64,000 nt of DNA from an uncultured Eubacteriales bacterium (lineage in GTDB: Bacteria; Bacillota; Clostridia; Lachnospirales; Cellulosilyticaceae), in contig URVM01000011.1 in the NCBI GenBank assembly GCA_900551325.1, positions 1 to 64,000 of the forward strand, given 5' to 3'. Position 1 is the stretch's first letter, and each line of letters begins with the position of its first letter. Shown here piece by piece: positions 24,976 through 33,860 of the stretch. The position numbers and the translations under genes are program-made. Below the pieces are notes generated by a model, which ran no database searches, was not told where the DNA came from, and saw nothing but the letters and a program-made list of their open reading frames with translations.

Positions 24976-26343
24976 TTAGTCTTGTTTACTTAAGTAGTCT
25001 TGAATCAATTCTTCAAGCTCTTCATCAGTAATTAAAGTGACACGACCTTTTTCATACTCTTCATCTACCCACTCTTTTAAATAGAGGCAAAGTGGATTAT
25101 TTTTATCTATGTCTTTAAACTGATATAAACTAGGATTGCTATTAATCCAATGGGCTATCCCTGCAAGGCCAGATGTATTACTAATAGCTACACGAGCTGG
25201 CCTGTTAAGGATTTTGCCTGTATCAAAAATATTATAAATCTCTTCGTTTTTAAGAAGTCCATCTGCATGAATGCCTGCACGTGTTACATTAAAGTTTTTA
25301 CCTACAAATGGAGTACGAACTGGGATCACTTCTCCTAGTTCCCTTTCATAGTACTCAGCCAATTCTGTAATCACTTCTGGTCTCATACCATCTAATGTCC
25401 CTCTTAACTGAGCATATTCAAACACCATAGCTTCAAGTGGTGTATTTCCAGTACGTTCTCCTATTCCAAATAAAGAACAGTTCACACCACTTGCCCCGTA
25501 TAACCAAGCTGCAGTTGAGTTGGCTACTGCACGGTAGAAGTCATTATGTCCGTGCCATTCAATAAGTTCATGAGGTAAGCCTGCATCTTTGTGTAAGTTA
25601 TAAATAATCCCTTGAACACTTCTTGGAATCATAGCACCAGGGTAACTTACTCCATATCCCATTGTGTCACAAGCACGTATTTTAATAGGTGTACCCGTCT
25701 CATCCATTAACTTTTTAAGCTCTCTAGCAAATGGAATAACAAAGTGGAAAATATCTGCTCTTGTTATATCTTCAAAGTGACAACGTGGTTTAACCCCTGC
25801 TTCAATACAATCTTTAACAACTCCAAGATAATGATCGATGGCTTCACTACGTTTCATATGAAGTTTATGGAATATATGATAATCTGAACAACTTACAAGA
25901 ATTCCTGTTTCTTTAATACCCATATCTTTTACAAGTTGAAAATCTTTTTTAGATGCGCGAATCCAAGCAGTTACTTCTGGAAACTCATAACCTAAGTTCA
26001 TACATTCTAAAGCTGCTCGTCTATCTTGTTCACTATAGAGGAAAAACTCTGTTTGTCTAATAATACCTTTTGGTCCACCTAATTGGTTAAGCATCTTATA
26101 AATTTTCACAATTTGTTCTGTTGTATAAGGTGCTCTTGATTGTTGACCATCTCTGAAGGTTGTATCCGTAATCCATATTTCTGAAGGCATATTAATAGGA
26201 ACATGCACATTATTAAAAGCAATCTTAGGAATTTCATCATAAGGATAAAACTCTCTAAACATTACTGCCTCATCTACTTCCTTTAGAGTATAACGGTTCT
26301 CTGGTAATTCTAATAAATTTGATCTCTTATCTATCTCAAACAT
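24976..26343 (-). CDS. Re-citrate synthase (isopropylmalate-synthase-like)
   Basis: The 455-aa protein belongs to the HMGL/isopropylmalate synthase TIM-barrel family: metal-binding ITDTTFRDGQQSRAP near residue 57 and HGHNDFYRA near residue 265, followed by GIGERTGNTPLEAM and NFNVTRAGIHADGLLKNEE. Its length and its placement before aconitase and isocitrate dehydrogenase match the Re-citrate synthase of Clostridium kluyveri, which makes citrate from acetyl-CoA and oxaloacetate in anaerobes lacking the usual synthase. Homocitrate or isopropylmalate synthase activity is a less likely alternative. An AAAGGAGGAG site precedes the ATG; two TTGTATACA operators lie upstream. Confidence 0.88.
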   Translation of the reverse strand: MFEIDKRSNLLELPENRYTLKEVDEAVMFREFYPYDEIPKIAFNNVHVPINMPSEIWITDTTFRDGQQSRAPYTTEQIVKIYKMLNQLGGPKGIIRQTEFFLYSEQDRRAALECMNLGYEFPEVTAWIRASKKDFQLVKDMGIKETGILVSCSDYHIFHKLHMKRSEAIDHYLGVVKDCIEAGVKPRCHFEDITRADIFHFVIPFARELKKLMDETGTPIKIRACDTMGYGVSYPGAMIPRSVQGIIYNLHKDAGLPHELIEWHGHNDFYRAVANSTAAWLYGASGVNCSLFGIGERTGNTPLEAMVFEYAQLRGTLDGMRPEVITELAEYYERELGEVIPVRTPFVGKNFNVTRAGIHADGLLKNEEIYNIFDTGKILNRPARVAISNTSGLAGIAHWINSNPSLYQFKDIDKNNPLCLYLKEWVDEEYEKGRVTLITDEELEELIQDYLSKQD

Positions 26344-26371
26344 GGCTCTCCTCCTTTTGCATCTTCAAAGA

Positions 26372-26438
26372 TTGTATACATTAAATTTCTGAAAATTATT
26401 ATTGGTATAATTGTATACAATGTTTTTTTTGATGTCAA
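26372..26438 (-). promoter_or_regulatory. Promoter with two GntR-type operators before Re-citrate synthase
   Basis: On the minus strand TTGACA (26438-26433) is followed by a 17-nt spacer and TACAAT (26415-26410). A perfect TTGTATACAA palindrome (26420-26411) overlaps the -10 element, and a second TTGTATACA lies at 26372-26380, about 30 bp downstream. The arrangement fits a repressor binding two sites. The FCD-type GntR regulator at 17373-18035 carries the same motif and is the best candidate (inference). Confidence 0.7.
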
Positions 26439-26518
26439 TATAAATTTTTATTTTTTGTATATATAATTAAATTTTCTCATATTATAGTACAAATCATTTC
26501 TTTGAAAGAGGTGAAATT

Positions 26519-26695
26519 ATGCAACTTTACACATCTGATCAAATAGGTCATAAAGATATAGATCCTAATTTTATATCTTCTTCTCAAGGCTCTAATGCCT
26601 CCAGATCCGCTAATAATCAGTTCTCCCCCGATACCGTCCTACTCCTCATTCTTCTTCTATATTTTCTTTCAGAAAAAAATCAAAAAAATAAGTAA
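26519..26695 (+). CDS. Small protein with C-terminal membrane segment (58 aa)
   Basis: A short open frame begins with ATG after GAAAGAGGTGAAATT, a good ribosome site. The 58-aa product has a polar Ser/Asn-rich first half (residues 1-37), a hydrophobic stretch DTVLLLILLLYFLS (38-51) and a basic, Asn/Lys-rich tail. The layout repeats that of the 89-aa protein at 27170 (polar N-half then a membrane segment). It stands in a 500-bp gap otherwise empty of genes. I do not recognise it; a spore- or membrane-associated role is a guess. Confidence 0.6.
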   Translation: MQLYTSDQIGHKDIDPNFISSSQGSNASRSANNQFSPDTVLLLILLLYFLSEKNQKNK

Positions 26696-26852
26696 CATTT
26701 TTTTCCAATTCTCATAAGATAATATTGAAGTAACAATAAAACTTCAAACACAAACTTTTAACTCGAATTGTTATCTTAAATTAAAACTTAATCTAAATTG
26801 TAAATAATCTCAAACATTAACTTTTAAAGTTCATGAAAGGCGGTAACTATAT

Positions 26853-27080
26853 ATGTGTAATAATAATACTTGGATCTGGATCATCATCGCATTCTTTTTC
26901 TTCTGCTGTTTAGGCGGCTGTGACTGTTTTGAAAATTTATTAGGTGGCAATGACTGTGGTTGTGGATGCAAAGATAACTGTGGCGGTGGCTGCGGCGGTG
27001 GCTTCGGTAATTACTGGTGGATTATTATCATCGTTGTTTTCTTCTGTTTCTGTAATAACAACAACAATAGCTTCTGTTAA
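26853..27080 (+). CDS. Small Cys/Gly-rich protein with two aromatic membrane segments
   Basis: The 75-aa protein has NNTWIWIIIAFFFFCC at the N-terminus and NYWWIIIIVVFFCFC near the C-terminus, two hydrophobic aromatic segments of about 15 residues, flanking a Gly/Cys-rich loop (GGNDCGCGCKDNCGGGCGGG) with 12 or so cysteines in the whole protein. It resembles small YjcZ-type sporulation proteins in style. A GGCGG site precedes the ATG. It belongs to a run of three small membrane-type proteins (26519-27439). Function unknown. Confidence 0.72.
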   Translation: MCNNNTWIWIIIAFFFFCCLGGCDCFENLLGGNDCGCGCKDNCGGGCGGGFGNYWWIIIIVVFFCFCNNNNNSFC

Positions 27081-27169
27081 TTAGAATATCTTACCCGTAA
27101 TTAAATAGTATTTTTTGCCATATCCATTAATAAGATAGTTATAGATAGGTAACTTAGGAGGCATTTCAC

Positions 27170-27439
27170 ATGTCGAACTTCATTCATTCAAATCCTCACC
27201 CAGATGATGCTACCAACTTCTTCTATAACGCTGCTCCAGAGATAACCACTAATCCCAGAACGACTACTTCATCTCCTTTTGTACGACTTAATAATGAATG
27301 GATATGGCTTATCCTTATAGTCTTTGTTTTCTTAAACTGTAAGGATTCCCTTGCTGGTAGTGAAGGAAAGCATTTCAATATTCTTCTTTTAGCCCTTCTT
27401 GCATTTGTACTTCTTTCCAATACTACCTGCCATAAATAA
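27170..27439 (+). CDS. Small membrane protein (89 aa) with two hydrophobic segments
   Basis: The N-terminal 40 residues are polar (Asn/Pro/Thr-rich); then NEWIWLILIVFVFL (about 43-56) and HFNILLLALLAFVLLS (about 68-83) form two hydrophobic segments. The WIW-LI pattern recalls the WIWIII of the gene upstream. An AGGAGGC site is seven bases before the ATG, and a strong terminator follows. It is probably part of the same small-protein cluster. Function unknown. Confidence 0.72.
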   Translation: MSNFIHSNPHPDDATNFFYNAAPEITTNPRTTTSSPFVRLNNEWIWLILIVFVFLNCKDSLAGSEGKHFNILLLALLAFVLLSNTTCHK

Positions 27440-27442
27440 GAT

Positions 27443-27476
27443 AAAACCGCTAGAACTTTAGAGTTCTAGCGGTTTT
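27443..27476. terminator. Bidirectional terminator after the small-protein cluster
   Basis: AAAACCGCTAGAACT pairs perfectly with AGTTCTAGCGGTTTT around a 4-nt loop. Genes on both strands converge here; it overlaps the end of the gene at 27466. Confidence 0.92.
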
Positions 27477-27846
27477 CTATTGTATCCATTAATTTAAATA
27501 ATAAGGCCTTAATAATAATTTCTTGTATAAATTGTTCATTGTTTTCTTGTCTCATCCCTTTAGCAGAATGGGAAGGTAAGATTTTAGGGAGCATTAAATC
27601 AGCTACCTGTTCATACTTTAACATTTGCCCTACTTTTTCTAGTATGCCTCTTTTTTCCATAGGTAAAAAAGGTATAAGTGCTTCTAAGAGTTGTACTTCC
27701 TTTGAACGATTATGACTACACATTTCTTCACATCTAAATACTTCTTGGGTTAATTCATTTATATAGGTCTTAGTCATATATCCTTTTATAAGTTTTACAA
27801 TCTCATTTACATCTCTTTCTAAATTAATACGCATAAACTGATCCAT
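27466..27846 (-). CDS. Helical protein of unknown function with an ALIPFLP motif
   Basis: The 126-aa cytoplasmic protein appears wholly helical, with no catalytic motif. Residues 55-75 (ALIPFLPMEKRGILEKVGQML) resemble segments in the proteins at 30231 (ALPYLDRGMQKNLAISLKLL and AFAPFLDDKQRQMINLISAF) and 30932 (SLPPGKRTQFDAFLRMM). Two Cys (CEEMC) occur near residue 40. Its stop overlaps a bidirectional terminator. I do not recognise the family. Confidence 0.72.
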   Translation of the reverse strand: MDQFMRINLERDVNEIVKLIKGYMTKTYINELTQEVFRCEEMCSHNRSKEVQLLEALIPFLPMEKRGILEKVGQMLKYEQVADLMLPKILPSHSAKGMRQENNEQFIQEIIIKALLFKLMDTIENR

Positions 27847-27923
27847 AACTTACCTACCTTTTCTAATAGGTTCATTATTAGTATATTCGGCTAATTTTGC
27901 AAAAATAACTAAGAATTTTATTC

Positions 27924-29351
27924 CTACTTAGGTATACTTCCTAATCTCCAATAAGATATCCCCTCTACGCCTAAAAACTTAGCCAAATCAATTTTTGCCT
28001 GTACACTTTTCTCATTTTCATACCAAATAATATTTTTAATCCCATCCTGCTCATAAGTAGCATAAGGATTTTGATACTGATCACTGTAAAGTTGATTGGT
28101 ACTAGGATTATTTAACCTTTCATAAATCTTATCATATGTAGGTGTATAAGGCTTTTCATTTATAACTTTTCCATTTTTAACTTGCCACTGGGTACTGGCA
28201 TAAGAAATTTGCAATACAATTTTATTTTTATCCTGTACTCCACTTATTGGGTCTGTAATTTTAGAAAGTGCCTTAAAAATTTCATTAATAGGAGTAAGCG
28301 GTGTCATAACAATACCTAATTCTTGTTCCACCTTAGTAAGGCTCTTTGGTGCGTAATCATGTGCCATAAGAATAACTTTATCACAAACTTGTCCTATCCC
28401 TTTATAATCATAGCCTTTAAAATGGGTTGTTGGCTGAAGTGCCACATTTAACTTTTTATTATCTTTCTTAAGTTCTTCATTTAACTTACTTAAAAATTTT
28501 ACATAAGGCACCTTTAACTCTTCACTTACAAAGTTTTCAAAATCAATAGTAACACCATCAAAGCTTCTTACTATATTATCTTCACCTATCTCATTACATA
28601 GGTTTACTATTTCTTCTATAATCTTATCACTTGCATTTACATCTGTTAGTAGACTTTTAGCTAGTTGATTTTTGTCTTCAAAAAATACCATAAGGTAGGT
28701 TTCTACTCCACTGGCTTTTGCTAGATCCATAGGTATATGAAATCCTTGTGGAATTTTAAAATCATTTTGTCCATTTCTACTTTCTAGCATGAATTTATTT
28801 TCATTTTTATCATATCCTATTTGTGACCAGCCAAAGCTTATCCCATCATAGTTTGGAATTAGCTCCATTTGACTACTTGAAGAAAGGGCATAAAAAGCAT
28901 GGTTCCAACCAATTTGTCTATTCAACTTGTCTTGTATACGACTAAATATTATATCCCCTTGTGCCTTAGATACTGTTCCTAATGGATTAAAAGTTTTTTC
29001 ACTTACTCCCCCCATAATACCTAATTGCTTTACTAAGTTAATTTCACCTTGATAGTCTATAACATCTTCAAATACTATTAAGTCTTTATAATCTTTCGCA
29101 ATACCTTCATACCCCATTAATTTTGTAATAATAGCTGCAGCCTCTTGTCTTGTTAATACTGTATCTGGTATACCTGTTATATCTAACCTATTTTCTTTAT
29201 CCAATACTTTTAGTATTTGTGTAAATTCTTTTACCCTTAGCCCACTATTACTTGCATATGTACTATGTGTAAGACACATAAATAAAATAAATAGGCTCCC
29301 CATAATAATTTTTTTGCTTCTTTGTATAAAACTTATATCTTTATACTTCAT
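27924..29351 (-). CDS. Secreted GH18-type glycosidase with N-terminal SLH-like repeats
   Basis: The 475-aa protein starts with a signal peptide (hydrophobic residues about 15-32, THSTYA-S cleavage region). Residues about 35-150 contain S-layer-homology-like repeats (LTRQEAAAIITKLMGY and GGVSEKTFNPLGTVSKAQG). The C-terminal two thirds are a glycoside hydrolase family 18 barrel, with the catalytic FDGVTIDFENF (DxxxDxE, acid Glu present), ILMAHDYAP and a final EGISYWRLG. The pattern resembles spore-cortex or cell-wall YaaH-like glycosidases. It is predicted to act on peptidoglycan or chitin-like glycans at the cell surface. Confidence 0.88.
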   Translation of the reverse strand: MKYKDISFIQRSKKIIMGSLFILFMCLTHSTYASNSGLRVKEFTQILKVLDKENRLDITGIPDTVLTRQEAAAIITKLMGYEGIAKDYKDLIVFEDVIDYQGEINLVKQLGIMGGVSEKTFNPLGTVSKAQGDIIFSRIQDKLNRQIGWNHAFYALSSSSQMELIPNYDGISFGWSQIGYDKNENKFMLESRNGQNDFKIPQGFHIPMDLAKASGVETYLMVFFEDKNQLAKSLLTDVNASDKIIEEIVNLCNEIGEDNIVRSFDGVTIDFENFVSEELKVPYVKFLSKLNEELKKDNKKLNVALQPTTHFKGYDYKGIGQVCDKVILMAHDYAPKSLTKVEQELGIVMTPLTPINEIFKALSKITDPISGVQDKNKIVLQISYASTQWQVKNGKVINEKPYTPTYDKIYERLNNPSTNQLYSDQYQNPYATYEQDGIKNIIWYENEKSVQAKIDLAKFLGVEGISYWRLGSIPK

Positions 29352-29460
29352 AATATCCCCCTGCTCCTTAAAATTTCTCTTATATGTCGCTTGTGTTTTT
29401 CTTAATGTTTTTCTAAATGTTTTCTAAATATTTTTCTAAATATTTCTCTTAATACGCTTC

Positions 29461-30066
29461 TTAACCTATTCTTATCTTTTTCTTATTTAGTATATAACCC
29501 AATATACCTCCACACATGCCACCAATAATATGAGTAGTATGTGAGATGTTATCATAGCTAAACATACCATTTATGATTTCATTTCCTATGTATAAACCAG
29601 CTACCATTATAACCGTTAAAGGAATACTTCCTTCTTTTACATTCGCAAAAGATCCTAGTAAAATAAGCATAAAGGCTATACCACTTGCACCTAGTAATCC
29701 AGTTGTAAAAAATATAGTATTAATAATACCCGTTATTAAAGCTGTAAATAAAATCATAAATAGAAGACGCTTACTTCCATACTTTTCTTCTAACATGGGG
29801 CCAATAAGTAAAATAACCATGAAATTACTTATATAATGTTCCCAATTTGCATGTCCTAATATATGTGTAAAAAATCTTATATAGGTTAATGGACTTAAAA
29901 GTGAACCTCTTTGTACTACAAATAAAGTACTTGTAATGCTTCCTCTAGATAAATAGCCTAGCCCTAGAACTATAAGCGAGCAAATAGTATAAGTCAAAAT
30001 AACAGGTGAATTATAGTGTAGTTTTCCAAGTCCTCTTCCTATCTTATCTAATCCTTTCTCTCTCAT
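29461..30066 (-). CDS. Rhomboid family intramembrane serine protease
   Basis: The 201-aa protein has about six membrane segments. Rhomboid landmarks are HYISNFMVILLIGPMLEEKYG near residue 77, the catalytic serine in LLGASGIAFML (GxSG, about residue 127), and the catalytic His in HTTHIIGGMCGG near residue 180. These proteases cleave membrane proteins within the bilayer. The substrate is unknown. It is probably monocistronic. Confidence 0.92.
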   Translation of the reverse strand: MREKGLDKIGRGLGKLHYNSPVILTYTICSLIVLGLGYLSRGSITSTLFVVQRGSLLSPLTYIRFFTHILGHANWEHYISNFMVILLIGPMLEEKYGSKRLLFMILFTALITGIINTIFFTTGLLGASGIAFMLILLGSFANVKEGSIPLTVIMVAGLYIGNEIINGMFSYDNISHTTHIIGGMCGGILGYILNKKKIRIG

Positions 30067-30230
30067 TTACAATCCCCTTATATTTCATAGTAGTCCTTCT
30101 CTTTTATTGTATATGATTTAGCACAAAAATTGTACATAATTCAATCAATTATTCTTTATTTAAACTTAATGTTCTATGACAAACCTGGGTTTGCATACAT
30201 TATAGAGATAATTAATAAGGAGGGGCCACT

Positions 30231-30902
30231 ATGTCTACATCACCTATACCTTATCGCAGTGGAAATTTACTGGATGACCAAGTAAATACGGAACTCATTA
30301 GAGTATGTAAAAGTGCTTTGCCCTATTTAGATAGAGGTATGCAAAAAAACTTGGCTATATCCCTCAAACTCTTAGAAGTTATATCTGTTATTCAGCTTTA
30401 TAATAGTGACACTACCACTCTAGAACCAGATTTATCTATGATGCGTGGTGAAAACTGGGAAAATAGATTTCTTTCAGATGTACGTAATAGTTTAAATCCT
30501 GATAAAACTTATATTATAGATGCTCTTATGAAATTAAATGAGGTTAGAAATATTATGGGTAAAATGGAGAGAAAGGCACCAACTGAAGCAGAACCTGAAC
30601 AAGATTTCACAGATCCTTCTATAGATCCAATAGATTCACCACCTCCACCTACTTCTGGAGGATCACCTTTTAACTTTGCAAATTTCTTTAATAATATGGG
30701 TGGATCACAAACATCATCTAATCCATTTCCTAATACATTTGCTAATTCATCACCTAATACATCATCCAATACTTCATCTAATACATCCTCAGGACCTAAT
30801 CCTATGGATATGATTAATGCTTTTGCTCCTTTTCTTGATGATAAACAAAGACAAATGATCAATTTAATTTCGGCTTTTATGAAACCAAATAATAATGCTT
30901 AA
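30231..30902 (+). CDS. Helical protein with low-complexity linker and repeated AxPFL motif
   Basis: The 223-aa protein has an N-terminal helical domain (1-118) with ALPYLDRGMQKNLAISLKLL, a Pro/Ser/Thr/Asn-rich linker (about 120-185) including three tandem NTSSNTSS-like repeats, and a C-terminal helix pair with AFAPFLDDKQRQMINLISAF. The two outer segments look like copies of one motif. An AATAAGGAGG site precedes the ATG. It is followed after 29 bp by an 86-aa protein, probably co-transcribed. Function unknown. Confidence 0.75.
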   Translation: MSTSPIPYRSGNLLDDQVNTELIRVCKSALPYLDRGMQKNLAISLKLLEVISVIQLYNSDTTTLEPDLSMMRGENWENRFLSDVRNSLNPDKTYIIDALMKLNEVRNIMGKMERKAPTEAEPEQDFTDPSIDPIDSPPPPTSGGSPFNFANFFNNMGGSQTSSNPFPNTFANSSPNTSSNTSSNTSSGPNPMDMINAFAPFLDDKQRQMINLISAFMKPNNNA

Positions 30903-30931
30903 ATCTATTTAATAATAAGGAGGTATATATT

Positions 30932-31192
30932 ATGGCATTTTCTGATCATCCTGCATTTGCAGGGATTAACAAAAACTTTTTAATGACTCTAGAGCGTACT
31001 TTACAGTCTGTTAAAGATCCTTCACAACTTCTACCAGCAATGATGGCTATTTCAAATGAGGCTCAACGTTATAATATCCAAATGACACCTGAAAGACAAC
31101 AAGCACTTATGATTGAACTACGTAATTCACTTCCACCTGGAAAACGTACTCAATTCGATGCCTTCTTACGTATGATGCAAAATAATATGTAA
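30932..31192 (+). CDS. Small helical protein, partner of the upstream AxPFL protein
   Basis: The 86-aa protein is helical and hydrophilic. Its C-terminal LRNSLPPGKRTQFDAFLRMM resembles the AFAPFLDDKQRQMINLISAF segment at the end of the upstream protein. An ATAAGGAGG site precedes the ATG. It ends about 90 bp before a bidirectional terminator. The two proteins may interact, but this is inferred only from operon position and motif similarity. Family not recognised. Confidence 0.75.
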   Translation: MAFSDHPAFAGINKNFLMTLERTLQSVKDPSQLLPAMMAISNEAQRYNIQMTPERQQALMIELRNSLPPGKRTQFDAFLRMMQNNM

Positions 31193-31280
31193 CTTCTCTC
31201 GTCATGTTTAACTAAAACCTGGCATATAATGTATTAAATATCTTTTTAAAACTTTCCAATATCAGTCCTCCTTTTCTGAT

Positions 31281-31320
31281 AAAAGAAAACACCTCCAAAA
31301 CCTGGAGGTGTTTTCTTTTA
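31281..31320. terminator. Bidirectional terminator between the AxPFL operon and leuS
   Basis: AAAAGAAAACACCTCCA pairs perfectly with TGGAGGTGTTTTCTTTT around a 6-nt loop. It serves both converging units. Confidence 0.92.
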
Positions 31321-31422
31321 TCTATCTTATTTAACTTTATGCTAGCGTGTTACATATGTCATTTACTTCTATACATTATTAATTTGTATACATGACTTAG
31401 TTTTGTAAATATTGCAGCTTAT

Positions 31423-33819
31423 TTATTTAGCTACAATGTTTACAATACGACCTTTAACATAAATTTCTTTTACAATTTGTTTACCTTCAAGACGTGCTGC
31501 TGCTGCTTGATGAGCTTTTTCAAGAACACTTTCTTCTGCCTCATCTACACCAACAGTAATCTTACCAGCCATTTTACCACTTACTTGAACAGCGATTTCA
31601 ATCTCATCTTCTACCATCTTAGATTCATCGTAAGTTGGCCAAGCTTGTTCAAATACACTACCTGTTTCACCTGCTTGTTCCCATAACTCTTCACTAATAT
31701 GTGGTGTAAATGGTGCAAGTAAAACGATAAGTGTTTTGATTGTTTCTTTATCAATACCACCTGCTTGTTTTTGGATATCTACTAAGCTATTTGTGTATTG
31801 CATGAAACCACTTACTACTGTATTTAAGCTAAAGCTTTCCATACGTTGTGTAATGTCATATACCATTTTGTGACGGATACGTTCCATTTCTTTTGTAACA
31901 GGTACTTCTTTATTTTCATTAATAAGCTTCCATACTTTATTTAAGAAACGGTATACCCCTTCAATTCCTCTATCATCCCATTCACTATCAAGTTCTGGTG
32001 GTCCAATGAAAAGTTCGTACATACGAAGTGAGTCACAACCATATTTTTCTACAAGCTCATCTGGTGAAACAACATTTCCTTTTGATTTACTCATCTTAGC
32101 ACCGTCTTTTGTAACCATACCTTGGTTAAAGAGACGTTTAAATGGTTCAGCAAAGTCTACTACACCAATATCATTTAAGAATTTAGTATAGAAACGTGCA
32201 TAAAGTAAGTGAAGAACAGCATGCTCAATACCACCTACATACATATCTACTGGTAACCATTTTTTCATATCTTCTTGACTAATAAGTTCTTTGTCATTGT
32301 GTGGGTTTGGATATCTTAAGAAATACCATGAAGAACCAGCCCATTGTGGCATAGTGTTTGTTTCACGTTTAGCAGGGCCACCACATTTAGGACAAGTTGT
32401 GTTTACCCATTCGTCAATAGCTGCAAGTGGAGATTCACCTGTACCTGTTGGCTCATAGCTTTCTACATCTGGAAGTCTTACTGGAAGGTCTTCTTCTTTC
32501 ACACCTACTACACCACAGCAGTCACAGTGTACTACTGGAATTGGTTCACCCCAATAACGTTGACGTGAGAATACCCAGTCACGAAGCTTGTAGTTAGTTG
32601 TTTTCTTACCAATACCTTTAGTTTCAAGGTACTCTGGGATTTTAACTTTAGCATCACTTGATTTCATACCATTAAACTCACCTGAGTTAATCATGATACC
32701 TTCTTCAGTGTAAGCTTCTTCAAGCTTTTCTTCTTCTCCTGTTTTTGAAATAACTTGGATAATAGGAAGTTCAAACTTAGTTGCAAATGCAAAGTCACGC
32801 TCATCATGTGCTGGTACGCACATAATTGCACCTGTACCATAATCAGCAAGTACGTAATCAGAAATCCAAATTGGAAGTTTATTTCCGTTAAGTGGGTTGA
32901 TTGCATATCTACCTAAGAATACACCTGTTTTTTCTTTATCTGCCATACGGTCTACAGATGATTTTGTTGAAGCTTCAAATACGTATTTTTCAACAGCTTC
33001 TTTTTGTTCCTCTGTTGTAAGCTCAAGTACTTGTGCATGTTCTGGTGCAAGTACCATAAAGCTTGCTCCGTAAAGTGTATCTGGACGAGTTGTAAATACT
33101 TTAAGACTTGCATTAGTACCTTCTACATTAAAGTCAATTTCTGCACCATAGCTTTTACCAATCCAGTCAGCTTGCATTTTCTTAACTTTTTCTGGCCACT
33201 CTAAACCTTCTAAGTCATTAAGAAGTCTTTCAGCATATGCTGTAATTTTAAGCATCCATTGACGAAGGTTTTTCTTAGTTACAGTACTACCACAACGCTC
33301 ACAACCACCGTCTTTTACTTCTTCGTTAGCAAGACCTGTTTTACATGATGGACACCAGTTGATTGGCATTTCTTTTTCATAAGCTAAGCCTTTTTCAAAC
33401 ATTTTAAGGAAGATCCATTGTGTCCATTTGTAGTAGTTAGGATCTGTTGTGTTGATTTCTTTATCCCAATCATAGATCGCACTAATTTCTTGAAGCTGAC
33501 GCTTAAAGTTTTGTACGTTCTCGGCTGTTGCAGTAGCTGGATGTACTTTCTTTTGGATTGCATAGTTTTCTGCTGGAAGACCAAAAGCATCCCATCCCAT
33601 TGGATGAAGTACATGGTAGCCATGAAGTATTTGATAACGACTCCATACGTCTGATAAAACATAACCTCTCCAGTGACCTACATGAAGACCATTTCCTGAT
33701 GGATATGGGAACATATCTAAGCAGTAATAGTGTTTTTTATCTTCAGTATCTTCATTAATAGGATTTTCTTCCCATCTTTTTCTCCACTTTTGTTCAATTT
33801 CTTGTGGATTGTATTGCAT
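31423..33819 (-). CDS. leuS: Leucyl-tRNA synthetase
   Basis: LeuRS charges tRNA-Leu. The 798-aa protein has the HIGH-type motif in PSGNGLHVGH near residue 45, a zinc-ribbon-like CPSCKTGLANEEVKDGGCERC near residue 155, the editing domain with TTRPDTLYGAS near residue 230, a second Cys pair set (CDCCG, CPKCGG), and KMSKSKGN near residue 560. The long frame begins nine codons upstream, but GGAGGA lies inside it, so the ATG at 33819 is used. A T-box leader precedes the gene, so it is likely induced by uncharged tRNA-Leu. Confidence 0.97.
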   Translation of the reverse strand: MQYNPQEIEQKWRKRWEENPINEDTEDKKHYYCLDMFPYPSGNGLHVGHWRGYVLSDVWSRYQILHGYHVLHPMGWDAFGLPAENYAIQKKVHPATATAENVQNFKRQLQEISAIYDWDKEINTTDPNYYKWTQWIFLKMFEKGLAYEKEMPINWCPSCKTGLANEEVKDGGCERCGSTVTKKNLRQWMLKITAYAERLLNDLEGLEWPEKVKKMQADWIGKSYGAEIDFNVEGTNASLKVFTTRPDTLYGASFMVLAPEHAQVLELTTEEQKEAVEKYVFEASTKSSVDRMADKEKTGVFLGRYAINPLNGNKLPIWISDYVLADYGTGAIMCVPAHDERDFAFATKFELPIIQVISKTGEEEKLEEAYTEEGIMINSGEFNGMKSSDAKVKIPEYLETKGIGKKTTNYKLRDWVFSRQRYWGEPIPVVHCDCCGVVGVKEEDLPVRLPDVESYEPTGTGESPLAAIDEWVNTTCPKCGGPAKRETNTMPQWAGSSWYFLRYPNPHNDKELISQEDMKKWLPVDMYVGGIEHAVLHLLYARFYTKFLNDIGVVDFAEPFKRLFNQGMVTKDGAKMSKSKGNVVSPDELVEKYGCDSLRMYELFIGPPELDSEWDDRGIEGVYRFLNKVWKLINENKEVPVTKEMERIRHKMVYDITQRMESFSLNTVVSGFMQYTNSLVDIQKQAGGIDKETIKTLIVLLAPFTPHISEELWEQAGETGSVFEQAWPTYDESKMVEDEIEIAVQVSGKMAGKITVGVDEAEESVLEKAHQAAAARLEGKQIVKEIYVKGRIVNIVAK

Positions 33820-33860
33820 AATCATTCCTCCTTTATAGTTAAACAATTAATAAACTAAAA

